From: Magnetococcales bacterium
GTDB lineage: Bacteria; Pseudomonadota; Magnetococcia; Magnetococcales; UBA8363
NCBI GenBank assembly: GCA_002753515.1
Contig: PEAK01000002.1
Location: forward strand, 1 to 64,000
Direction of reading: 5' to 3'
Length of the DNA stretch: 64,000 nucleotides
The notes under the pieces were generated by a model, which was not told the DNA's origin, did no database searches, and saw only the letters and a list, made by a program, of their open reading frames with translations. The translations under genes were made by a program, and so were the position numbers. Position 1 is the stretch's first letter. Each line of letters starts with the position of its first letter. This document shows, piece by piece, positions 38,605 through 45,705 of this stretch.

Positions 38605-40491
38605 TCAAGATTCCCCGGCCAGATACATAGCTTCCGATAACGTGGTCCGACCCTGGCTTGCCAGCATGACCCCCCTTTTGCCGAGGGTGATATAGTTGGG
38701 ATTGGCACGGGCGACCTCCTCGAATCCGGAGGAATCTTCGTTGCGGATGCGATGGGCCAGTTGCGAATCGATTTCCAAAATTTCCGCAACCGCCACCCGA
38801 CCGGAGTAACCGGTTTGCAAGCATTGGCCGCATCCGGCCCCTTTGTGGAAGACGGCACCCGCCAAATCGGGTGCCAGGGTTTCGATCCAGGATTGTTCCT
38901 GCACAGAAGGTTGATATGGTTGGCTACATTGGGGGCAAATCTTGCGGACCAGGCGTTGGGCGATGACGCCTACGAGCGAGGAGGCCACGGCGAAGCCGCG
39001 TGCGCCGATTTCAAACAGGCGGATGACCGTGGAGACGGCATCGTTGGTGTGCAGGGTCGAAAGCACCAAGTGTCCGGTCAGGGCGGCGCGAATGGCGATG
39101 TCGCAGGTTTCCTCGTCGCGCATTTCCCCCACCAGCACGATGTCGGGATCCTGCCGCAGCACGGTGCGCAAGACACTGGCGAAGGTCAAGCCGATTTTGG
39201 GATGCACTTGGACCTGAACAATCCGGTCGAGGCGATATTCCACGGGATCCTCGACGGTGATGATTTTTTTACCCGGGGTATTCAGTTCATTGAGGGCGGC
39301 GTATAGGGTCGTCGATTTTCCCGAACCGGTGGGGCCGGTGACCAGGACCAGACCATGGGGTTTGTGAATCCATTTGTCGATCCGCTGGATGGAATCCTCG
39401 GGGAGACCGGTGCGATTGAGACGGGTCAACCCCGTGGTTTGGTTCAATATTCTCAGAACCGCACTTTCGCCGTTCTCCGTGGGTAATGTCGAAAGACGGA
39501 CGTCCACATCGCTGTCACCAACTTTCAGGCTGAAGCGTCCCCCCTGGGAAAGACGTCGTTCGGAAATTTCCAGACCCGCCATGAGCTTGAGTTTGGAAAG
39601 CAAGGGGACGCTCACCGTTTTTTCGCGAATGATCTGTTCGTGTAGGACGCCGTCAATCCGTTTGCGAATGCGTAACACATGCTGGCCCGGTTCGATGTGG
39701 ATGTCGGAGGCGTTTTGGCGGATGGCTTCTTCAAACAAGGTTTGCAAAATTTTGACAACCGGGGCGTCCTGAACCATCTCAGTATTGACAAACTGATTGA
39801 GATCCAGGCGGTTACGGCTCATTTCCTCGCCCAGTTCCTGCATCAGTCCCTGGATTTCCCCGGTTTTGCGGAACACCCGATCCAGAACCTGGCGCATTTG
39901 TTTTTCCAGGATCAACGCGACCTCGACCGGACGTCTGAGAGCCTGGGTGACTTCATCGAAAGCCAGGAGATCCGTGGGATCCACCATTCCCACCAGCACC
40001 CCGCCGCCCGCCCGTTTGATGGGTAGTGCCCGCAGACGACGGATCGTTTCTTCCTCCATCATCTTGACGCTGGCGTCCTCAACGGTGATGGTGCTTAAAT
40101 CGAGACAGGTGACACCGATATGTTTGGCAAAGAATTGCGCAAATCCCAGTTCGCTCAAATAGCCCAGGGTGACAAGGGCTTCACCAAAGCGGGATCCGGA
40201 ACGTTTTTGTTCCTTGAGTGTTTCCTGCAACTGTTGAAAGGTGATTTTACCCGCCTTGACGAGCAGGTCACCCATCATGAGTGTCTTACGTTGATTGTTT
40301 AAGAAATCGGTCAGTTCCTGAGCGGTCAGAAAGTGCAGGGCAACGAGTGCCTCACCCAATTTGACATCCTTGGCGTGTTGATAATCCAACGCCTCTTTCA
40401 ATTGTGCTGCCGAGATGATGTTGGCTTCGACCAACATATCCCCGAGCTTGGGACGCCGGGTAACGGAAGGGGCTTGGGATGGTGTTTCCAT
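38605..40491 (-). CDS. mshE: MshE/PilB-type pilus extension ATPase
   Basis: The product is 628 residues. The N-terminus has tandem MshEN-type repeats (residues ~14-150; KLGDMLVEANIISAAQLKEAL, MGDLLVKAGKITFQQLQETL, RFGEALVTLGYL), the domain that binds c-di-GMP in MshE. One usual Gly is Ala in the first repeat. The ATPase core has Walker A GPTGSGKSTTLY (~385), the Asp box, Walker B DPDIVLVGEMRDEET and the His box HLVLSTLHTNDA. A zinc-type tetracysteine is present (CPQC...CGQC, ~525-575). It should power pilin polymerisation and be activated by c-di-GMP, in keeping with the GGDEF and HD-GYP genes 5-12 kb away. It starts 9 bp after the mshN-like gene. Confidence 0.93.
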   Translation of the reverse strand: METPSQAPSVTRRPKLGDMLVEANIISAAQLKEALDYQHAKDVKLGEALVALHFLTAQELTDFLNNQRKTLMMGDLLVKAGKITFQQLQETLKEQKRSGSRFGEALVTLGYLSELGFAQFFAKHIGVTCLDLSTITVEDASVKMMEEETIRRLRALPIKRAGGGVLVGMVDPTDLLAFDEVTQALRRPVEVALILEKQMRQVLDRVFRKTGEIQGLMQELGEEMSRNRLDLNQFVNTEMVQDAPVVKILQTLFEEAIRQNASDIHIEPGQHVLRIRKRIDGVLHEQIIREKTVSVPLLSKLKLMAGLEISERRLSQGGRFSLKVGDSDVDVRLSTLPTENGESAVLRILNQTTGLTRLNRTGLPEDSIQRIDKWIHKPHGLVLVTGPTGSGKSTTLYAALNELNTPGKKIITVEDPVEYRLDRIVQVQVHPKIGLTFASVLRTVLRQDPDIVLVGEMRDEETCDIAIRAALTGHLVLSTLHTNDAVSTVIRLFEIGARGFAVASSLVGVIAQRLVRKICPQCSQPYQPSVQEQSWIETLAPDLAGAVFHKGAGCGQCLQTGYSGRVAVAEILEIDSQLAHRIRNEDSSGFEEVARANPNYITLGKRGVMLASQGRTTLSEAMYLAGES

Positions 40492-40500
40492 GACGGACGG

Positions 40501-41700
40501 CTAGGGTGAGGGGGCTTGGGTGGCATTGCCTTCCAGGACCCGCAATCGTTCTTGGGCGAAGCGGACGACCTGGTTGTCAGGCGGATTCATTTTGATCACA
40601 TGTTTGTAAAAGGAGATGGCTTCACCCTTGTGTTTGGATTGGTCCATATTGACCGCCATGCCCAACCACCACCGATATTGATCCGGTTCCAGGCGCAGCA
40701 GACGATTATAGTAACGGTTGGAAGATTCCAGATTGCCACGTTTTTGTTCGAGTACCGCCATGATTCCCAGGGCGGCGGGCGATTCCCCTTCCTGCGCGGT
40801 CTGCTGCCGCACCACCCGTTCCGCCTCTTCATATTGGCCTTCTTCCAGCAGGGTGCGTGCCCAGGTCAAGGATTGGGCGGGCTGCAATGGCATGACCGTA
40901 TCCAGTGTTGCCGTGGATTCCGGCCCTTTGCGGGCCACGATCATGTTGGTGGGTTTGCCGGGTTTCGCCGATGTGGGTGTGGTTGCGGATGTTTCCAAAC
41001 CCACCGAGGTGATGTTGTCGATGGAGTTGGGACCGGGGGTGCCATCGGGTCTGCTGCGTTGAATGATGGGGGGGGCGGCCTTGATGACCACGGGTGGGAC
41101 CATCGTCGATGTTGGTTTCAAGGGGAGGGGATCGGCTTTGACCTTTTTCGGCGGCGGCGGGGTGGGGACCGCTCCCGGTTTTTGGTTGCCACGGTTGGCG
41201 AGCGGCGCCGTGGTCGGAACTTCTCTGGCATGGGATGCCGACCCCTCCGACGTGGATGTCGGGGTGACGATGGCCCTGGGGCTGGCAACCGTCTCTTCTT
41301 CGGTGATGAGGTGGGCCATGCTGCTGGGTGGTGGCGCTGGTGGTGTCGGTTCCGGTGGGGCGACCGGCGCAGCGGCTGCCGGTGGCGGGGGGGGTAGCGG
41401 ATTGGGGGCCAGGGCGGCTACGGGAAGGTTCGGGGGCTGTTCGACCTTTTCCTGAATTTCGCCACTACGGGGCAGTTGCAGCTTGCCATGGTTGTGCAAC
41501 CAGACCAGGGTACCGGCTCCGCAGATGAGCAGGATGGCGATTGTGGCGATGACAGGCGATCCAAAACGTTTGGGTTCCGGGCGTTTTTCAGTTGCGGGGG
41601 CAGCAACGGGGGTGACGCCGAGAGCGAACAGATCCGCCTGGTCGGTGAGTCTCGCCTGGCGATCCCGCAGGTCCACCAACAGTTGGTTGATCAGACTCAT
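40501..41700 (-). CDS. MshN-like TPR membrane protein
   Basis: The product is 399 residues. It starts MSLINQLLVDLRDRQARLT, the N-terminal signature of MshN-type proteins. One membrane helix lies at ~50-68, followed by a long Pro/Ala/Thr-rich linker (~75-270). The C-terminal TPR region (~275-395) has WARTLLEEGQYEEAERVV, ALGIMAVLEQKRGNLESSNRYY and ISFYKHVIKMNP. The start overlaps the mshM stop by 4 bp. A periplasmic scaffold role in MSHA-type pilus biogenesis is inferred from context. Confidence 0.8.
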   Translation of the reverse strand: MSLINQLLVDLRDRQARLTDQADLFALGVTPVAAPATEKRPEPKRFGSPVIATIAILLICGAGTLVWLHNHGKLQLPRSGEIQEKVEQPPNLPVAALAPNPLPPPPPAAAAPVAPPEPTPPAPPPSSMAHLITEEETVASPRAIVTPTSTSEGSASHAREVPTTAPLANRGNQKPGAVPTPPPPKKVKADPLPLKPTSTMVPPVVIKAAPPIIQRSRPDGTPGPNSIDNITSVGLETSATTPTSAKPGKPTNMIVARKGPESTATLDTVMPLQPAQSLTWARTLLEEGQYEEAERVVRQQTAQEGESPAALGIMAVLEQKRGNLESSNRYYNRLLRLEPDQYRWWLGMAVNMDQSKHKGEAISFYKHVIKMNPPDNQVVRFAQERLRVLEGNATQAPSP

Positions 41701-42644
41701 GACAGATGGTCCGAAATAGGGGTATCAAGCCACCAGCCAAGCACAAAAACGGCTGCTGGCCACTTGACGCCAACGGTGATCAGACGCGGAAACAAACGTT
41801 TCATTTTCCCTGTTAAACCAGTCGCATACAAACCTTCGGTATCGGCAGCGGCGGCGGCCACATGCACGGTGTCAACGCTGGTGACCCCTTTGCCGAATGC
41901 TGCCATGAGGCTTTTGTGGGCCAGGATGTTGATCAGGCGTGGTATGCCACCGCTGTGACCATGGATACGTTTGATCGCCTTGGGGGTGAATAATTCGCCC
42001 CCTTGATAACCGGCGACTTGCAAGCGATGGTTTATATAAAGGTGAATCTCCTCAAGATTCAGGGGTTTGAGGCGACTGGAAAAGGTGATCCGCTGCCGTA
42101 GCTGCCGCAAATTGTATTGGTTTTCCAGGCGTTGATCGAGTTCCGGCTGCCCCAGGAGAACCACCTGGAGAATTTTTTGTTTTTCGGTTTCCAGATTGGT
42201 CATGAGGCGAACCGCCTCCAAGGTTTCATCCGCCAAGGTTTGGGCCTCGTCGATGAACAGCACCACGTTCTTGTTTTGTGCTTTCAATTCGATCAAACGA
42301 TCCGTTATCAATTTGATGAAATGTTGAAATCCCCGGGATTCGTCGAAGGCTTCCAATCCCAGTTCGCCGGCGAAAGCCTTGTAGGCATCTTCCGGTTTCA
42401 TCATGGGATTGATCAGGTAGGCGGTAACGAAATGACGTTCGCCGAGCATGGTTAACAGTTTGCGGCACAACAAGGTCTTACCGGTGCCGACTTCCCCGGT
42501 GATTTTGACAAAACCTTCGCCAAAGGACAGGGCGACCATGGCAACGTTCAAGGTTTCCTGGGCCGCCTGGCTGAAATAGAGGAAATCGGTATCGGGTGTT
42601 ATTTGGAAGGGTAGTTCTTTCAATCCAAAATGGCTGCGGTACAT
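41697..42644 (-). CDS. mshM: MshM-type AAA ATPase (ExeA-like)
   Basis: The product is 315 residues. It starts MYRSHFGLKELPFQITPD, nearly diagnostic of MshM/ExeA ATPases. Walker A is at residues 50-57 (GEVGTGKT), Walker B is NVVLFIDEAQTL, sensor residues lie in VVLLGQPELDQRL, and LRQRITFSSRLKPL contains the arginine-finger region. A C-terminal hydrophobic stretch suggests membrane association. It heads the minus-strand pilus operon, preceded by GGAG ~10 bases before the ATG. In Vibrio the secretin mshL sits just upstream of mshM; here an Rpn-family nuclease occupies that place. Confidence 0.9.
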   Translation of the reverse strand: MYRSHFGLKELPFQITPDTDFLYFSQAAQETLNVAMVALSFGEGFVKITGEVGTGKTLLCRKLLTMLGERHFVTAYLINPMMKPEDAYKAFAGELGLEAFDESRGFQHFIKLITDRLIELKAQNKNVVLFIDEAQTLADETLEAVRLMTNLETEKQKILQVVLLGQPELDQRLENQYNLRQLRQRITFSSRLKPLNLEEIHLYINHRLQVAGYQGGELFTPKAIKRIHGHSGGIPRLINILAHKSLMAAFGKGVTSVDTVHVAAAAADTEGLYATGLTGKMKRLFPRLITVGVKWPAAVFVLGWWLDTPISDHLS

Positions 42645-42766
42645 GCGTTTTTGGCTCCTTCACATCCCGGTAGGGTGACTGGTGCCGGCGCAAAAACAAT
42701 CCAGCCGACCGAATGATGGCCCCACGTTACCGGAAGGCTTAATCTAAAAGGTGCCATTTTAACGGA

Positions 42767-42795
42767 ATCCAGACATAATGTCCTGGATCTTTTTT
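42767..42795 (+). terminator. Possible hairpin plus T-run in the mshM leader region
   Basis: ATCCAGACAT pairs imperfectly with ATGTCCTGGAT and is followed on the plus strand by CTTTTTTG. No plus-strand gene ends here, so it may be a leftover, or it may act on antisense transcripts entering the gap between mshM and the Rpn gene. Confidence 0.3.
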
Positions 42796-42852
42796 GTTCA
42801 CGTCCTATTTACGTTCCCCCGGTTATCAAGGAAATAGGGAACTGGCCGTTTG

Positions 42853-43893
42853 TCACTCCCGGAACACATCCTCCAGGGATTGCGAAGTCAAAACCCGGTC
42901 ACCCCAGTTTTCCAGTGTTGCCGCATCGGCGGTACGAATGCGCTCGTCCGCCCACTCAGGCAATGATCCAAAACGTCGCTTGAGTTGCCGCATCAGCAGC
43001 GCGGACGCGCCTTCCTGGCGTCCTTTGTATTCGCCGATCTGGATGCCTTCCTGGCGTCCTTTGTATTCGCCGATCTGGATGCCTTCCTGGCGTCCTTCCT
43101 GGCGTCCTTCTTTCCACCAAATCTGCTTGTTTTGTTCTACAATCTCTCGTGCGAATTGGGACATCATTTCCGTTTCCTCCTGTGGACTAACCCGAACGAC
43201 AATACCTCGGACCGATTCCCTATCCAGTTCTGGAAAGGTGGTTAACAGATAGATTACAATGGGGAACAAAAGTTCTGGCGCTTCGGCCAAAGCGACCACG
43301 ATGGTTTCCAAGGCATCGTGTTGGGCTTTCGCGTCCCGGGTGCCATATTTCAGGGCCAACAAGCCAGCTCGTAGCCGGGCATGGCGTGCAATCTGCGCAT
43401 CTTCAATGTTGCCGAGGTTCACCGTGACAAACCGGACATTCATCAACCAAGGGTGCAGAATGGGGTTCGCATCCACCAGGGTGATGAATTCATGGGGAAC
43501 ATGCCACTCTTGTTCCCCATGGTAAAAAATCATCTGGACGATGGCTGGCAACAGGGTCCAGTCTTTATTTTCCCGAGTCTTCTGGTCTAGAAAAGCGAAC
43601 GTGCCACGTAATGCCTGCCAACCGACCTTCCGGTCCGGGTAGCTTTTATGCTCGATCAGCACGTAGATGTGTAGTGGCTTGCCACTGAGCATGGTTGCAA
43701 CGAACATGCGGTCCGAAAAATATCCCCGCAACTCTTCATCCACGAACGAGCCATCCACCAACTGTGGTGGCAAGGATGCCAGCAGCTCAGAGATTTCCAC
43801 AGGCAGATACTCGTGCAGCAAGGCCCCGGCGGTCTCAGGATGGGACATCAACGCCTTGAACAGGCGGTCATGCGGTTGGGTGAGGTCAGTCAT
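42853..43893 (-). CDS. Rpn-family (PD-(D/E)XK) nuclease / putative transposase
   Basis: The product is 346 residues. The N-terminal ~250 residues carry the Rpn pattern: HDRLFKALMSHPETAGALLHEYLP, LVDGSFVDEELRGYFSDRMF and a catalytic-type IYVLIEHKSYPDRKVG (E-x-K). The C-terminus holds a Glu/Gly/Gln-rich tandem repeat (EGRQEGIQIGEYKGRQ) and a DUF4351 domain (residues ~295-345; LLMRQLKRRFGSLPEWADERI). Rpn proteins promote RecA-independent recombination and some are implicated in phage defence. It stands alone on the minus strand between mshM and the pilin gene, next to a palindromic element. Confidence 0.92.
   Translation of the reverse strand: MTDLTQPHDRLFKALMSHPETAGALLHEYLPVEISELLASLPPQLVDGSFVDEELRGYFSDRMFVATMLSGKPLHIYVLIEHKSYPDRKVGWQALRGTFAFLDQKTRENKDWTLLPAIVQMIFYHGEQEWHVPHEFITLVDANPILHPWLMNVRFVTVNLGNIEDAQIARHARLRAGLLALKYGTRDAKAQHDALETIVVALAEAPELLFPIVIYLLTTFPELDRESVRGIVVRVSPQEETEMMSQFAREIVEQNKQIWWKEGRQEGRQEGIQIGEYKGRQEGIQIGEYKGRQEGASALLMRQLKRRFGSLPEWADERIRTADAATLENWGDRVLTSQSLEDVFRE
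43009..43095 (-). repeat. 36-bp tandem repeat inside the Rpn gene
   Basis: Two perfect 36-bp units (43009-43044 and 43045-43080) and a partial third encode the 12-residue unit EGIQIGEYKGRQ. Whole-codon units allow slippage to change the linker length without loss of frame. A further short GRQE repeat follows on the upstream side of the coding strand. Confidence 0.95.
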
Positions 43894-43952
43894 AGGGTAC
43901 GAGGATAGCAGAAACGCGGGGAAAATTCATGCTTCGATGGGGTACGGGGTCT

Positions 43953-44103
43953 TAAACCGCAACCAGCGCGGGATACGTAGTTTTCTAGCGTCATCCCCGC
44001 GAAGGCGGGGATCCAGAAAGTCTGGGAAAGGTGTGTAGACTCCCTGGATCCCCGCTTTCGCGGGGATGACAAGAACTGCGCATCCCAAGATAGCTGCGGT
44101 TTA
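43953..44103. repeat. Dispersed palindromic element, copy 2
   Basis: This 151-bp copy has perfect TAAACCGC...GCGGTTTA ends. Internal hairpins are CCCCGCGAAGGCGGGG and CCCCGCTTTCGCGGGG, with the GTGTGTAGACTCC spacer shared with the copy at 56613. It lies in reverse orientation to that copy. It sits between the Rpn gene start and the pilin terminator, in a ~410-bp gap (43894-44303) that otherwise holds only the terminator. Confidence 0.95.
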
Positions 44104-44155
44104 ATACCGAGCATGAAACGGCGCAGCCATAGCCAAACCGCAAAATGGGCAGTAT

Positions 44156-44216
44156 AAAAAAGGCGCTCACCCCCGAGAGACAGAGTTTGCCGAGACAAAC
44201 TTCAGTCTCTCGGGTG
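44156..44216 (-). terminator. Intrinsic terminator of the pilin gene
   Basis: On the minus strand CACCCGAGAGAC pairs with GTCTCTCGGGGGTG, enclosing a second small stem (GTTTG/CAAAC), followed by AGCGCC and a TTTTTT run at 44161-44156. It lies ~90 bp past the pilin stop. Confidence 0.8.
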
Positions 44217-44303
44217 CGCAAATGCATGGAAAGCTCAGAGTTGAGACTTTCCGCAGAAAACCGGCACCAGCTAGCTATGATGCCAGCCAGAGCATTATTT
44301 CAG

Positions 44304-44579
44304 CTACTTATTGTTGATAGTATTCCCAGTAACTGTTCCGCACACAGCATCAGCTTTGGCTGTATCAGTTCCCCACTTAGCCCGACATTCGGTCACCGAG
44401 GCTGCAGATTGTGTTCCCAAAGCTGCTGTGGCGGAACCAGCTTCTGTGGAGACATTACCAAACCTCGGCAGGGCCATGGCGGCCAGGATGCCGATGACGA
44501 CGATGACCATGATCAATTCGACCAGGGTGAAACCATCTTGATGTTTTTTACCGGTTTTTTCTGCTGTTTGCGAAGTCAT
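44304..44579 (-). CDS. Type IV pilin-like protein (MSHA-type major pilin candidate)
   Basis: The product is 91 residues from the ATG at 44579, which has a strong GAGGAGG site; a longer frame upstream is not needed. A charged leader (MTSQTAEKTGKKHQDG) precedes the prepilin peptidase site G|FTLVEL. The hydrophobic N-helix VELIMVIVVIGILAAMALPRF follows. The mature C-terminal part is short (~55 residues) with two cysteines that could form a D-loop disulphide. It is 1.7 kb upstream of mshM on the same strand, and is the only pilin in the window, so it is the likely substrate of the assembly operon. Confidence 0.9.
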   Translation of the reverse strand: MTSQTAEKTGKKHQDGFTLVELIMVIVVIGILAAMALPRFGNVSTEAGSATAALGTQSAASVTECRAKWGTDTAKADAVCGTVTGNTINNK

Positions 44580-44966
44580 ATTATCCTCCTCATCATGAAA
44601 GATGCGACACTTTATACAGTTCTTTGTTGAATTATAGGCAACAGGAAGCTGGTTGCCCAGAAAAAAAATGGCCAATGTGACGATTCATTCCACCAAGGCG
44701 GAACCCCGTCACACACCTTATCATTCCATCCAAGGGAACACGAAACACCACTTAAGCTTAAAGGGGCCAGAACAATCTTGCAAGGTTAACCATCATTCGT
44801 GAAGAAATATTCATGTCAGTGTGGCTGTGTAGCCTCATGTGTCGAGAATAAATGGACCATACCCGTTATCTTTAGGTTCACTTCCAGGGGTGGGAACCGT
44901 TATTCTACCCTATAATGTCAATGTTGTCATCAAAACTGTGCCAGATCCCGGAAGAGGCCCCCTGCC
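44580..44966. other. 387-bp divergent intergenic region
   Basis: This gap separates the divergent pilin and DUF433 genes. A TATAAT box for the pilin lies at 44636-44631 (minus), ~52 bp before its ATG, but no good -35 box accompanies it. Another TATAAT at ~44911 (plus) lies ~55 bp before DUF433, also with a weak -35. No gene or RNA fold is evident in the middle. Confidence 0.4.
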
Positions 44967-45206
44967 ATGGATTACAACGCACGTATTGTCAGTGATTCCC
45001 GCATTTGCGGTGGCGCACCAGTCATCAGGGGAACCCGTGTTACCTTGCGCACTGTCTTGGCCAGCCTGGAGGAAGGCTGTACTCCGGAGGAGATTGTGGC
45101 GGGATTCCCCTCCTTAAAGGTGGAGGACGTCCGCACCGTCATCGCATTCGCCGCCGCATCGGCCAGGGAGGACATGCCCAGACCGGGAGTTCCCAGAGTG
45201 GCGTGA
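44967..45206 (+). CDS. DUF433 antitoxin-like protein
   Basis: The product is 79 residues covering a full DUF433 domain: RIVSDSRICGGAPVIRGTRVTLRTVLASLEEGCTPEEIVAGFPSLKVEDVRTVIAFAAA spans most of it, read here as motifs CGGAPVIRGTR and EEIVAGFPSL. GGAAGAGG precedes the ATG at 44967. DUF433 proteins are usually the upstream partner of a DUF5615 PIN-like toxin whose start overlaps this stop. Here a GTGA overlap at 45203 opens such a frame, but it is cut short by an inserted element. It may therefore be an orphan antitoxin. Confidence 0.88.
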   Translation: MDYNARIVSDSRICGGAPVIRGTRVTLRTVLASLEEGCTPEEIVAGFPSLKVEDVRTVIAFAAASAREDMPRPGVPRVA

Positions 45207-45247
45207 AGATCAAACTCACGGTCTCGGAGAAGAAGGTGCGTGTCTTT
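45203..45247 (+). pseudogene. Possible truncated DUF5615-type partner of DUF433
   Basis: A GTG overlapping the DUF433 stop opens a frame reading (M)KIKLTVSEKKVRVF before the terminal repeat of the inserted element at 45247. The MKIKL start and the overlap resemble DUF5615 toxins, but the following DENLP motif is not seen. With only 15 codons the call rests mainly on position. Confidence 0.3.
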
Positions 45248-45282
45248 AGTTCTACTTTGTCACATTTCCAGTTCGGAGTTTG

Positions 45283-45411
45283 TGGCCTCTGGATTCCCGC
45301 TGAAGCCTGCCCCCGAATGCCTGAATCGGGGGCGGGAATGACGGTTACCTTTTTTCAACGGATTTTCTGCTTCGTCATCCCCGCGAAAGCGGGGATCCAG
45401 AGCGTATATTC
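45283..45411. repeat. Variant half of the dispersed palindromic element
   Basis: This holds a long hairpin CCCGCTGAAGCCTGCCCC...GGGGGCGGG, the same variant insert found inside the copy at 52184, followed by one standard CCCCGCGAAAGCGGGG hairpin. It looks like a rearranged or partial element next to the complete copy. Confidence 0.7.
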
Positions 45412-45561
45412 TAAACCGCAGCTATCTTGGAATGTGCAGTTATTGTCAACCCCGCGAAAGCGGGGATCCAGAGAACCTTCCTACTTTCCCTGACTTTCTG
45501 GATTCCCGCTTTCGCGGGAATGACGCGGGAAAACTACGTATTCCGCGTTGGTTGCGGTTTA
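45412..45561. repeat. Dispersed palindromic element, copy 3 (nested)
   Basis: This 150-bp copy has TAAACCGC...GCGGTTTA ends and both internal hairpins. It abuts the right terminal inverted repeat of the surrounding MITE-like element. Confidence 0.92.
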
Positions 45562-45581
45562 ATGTGACAAAGTAGAATTAG

Positions 45582-45705
45582 TTCCCCGGAATGATTTCAA
45601 GTGCAAGACGTGTTCTCGCTACCAACCCGGGGCATTGGTCCATCGAAAACTGTTGCCACTACGTGGCCGACTGGAACTTCGACGGGGTTCACCGTGTTCA
45701 TTTAT
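45582..45705 (+). pseudogene. Transposase C-terminal remnant (ISAs1/IS4-like)
   Basis: One frame here encodes ARRVLATNPGHWSIENC followed by CHYVADWNFDGVHRVH. This closely resembles the conserved R-HW-IEN--HYV-D--FDED segment around the catalytic Glu of ISAs1-type DDE transposases. There is no start region or downstream part, and the frame runs into the 3' end of the HD-GYP gene. It is a relic of an insertion sequence rather than a working gene. Confidence 0.65.

Larger units (their letters stand above)
45247..45580. mobile_element. MITE-like element with ~20-bp terminal inverted repeats
   Basis: The left end TAGTTCTACTTTGTCACATT and the reverse complement of the right end (TAATTCTACTTTGTCACATT) match at 19 of 20 positions. 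The outermost TA on each side is compatible with a TA target duplication of the IS630/Tc1-mariner kind. The 334-bp interior has no transposase; it consists of palindromic sequences, including a full copy of the dispersed element. The same terminal sequence recurs at 63899. It separates DUF433 from the genes downstream. Confidence 0.75.

Noticed and set aside
42645-43893. A secretin (mshL) next to mshM
   Set aside because: The only gene upstream is the Rpn-family nuclease; no secretin motif is seen on either strand.
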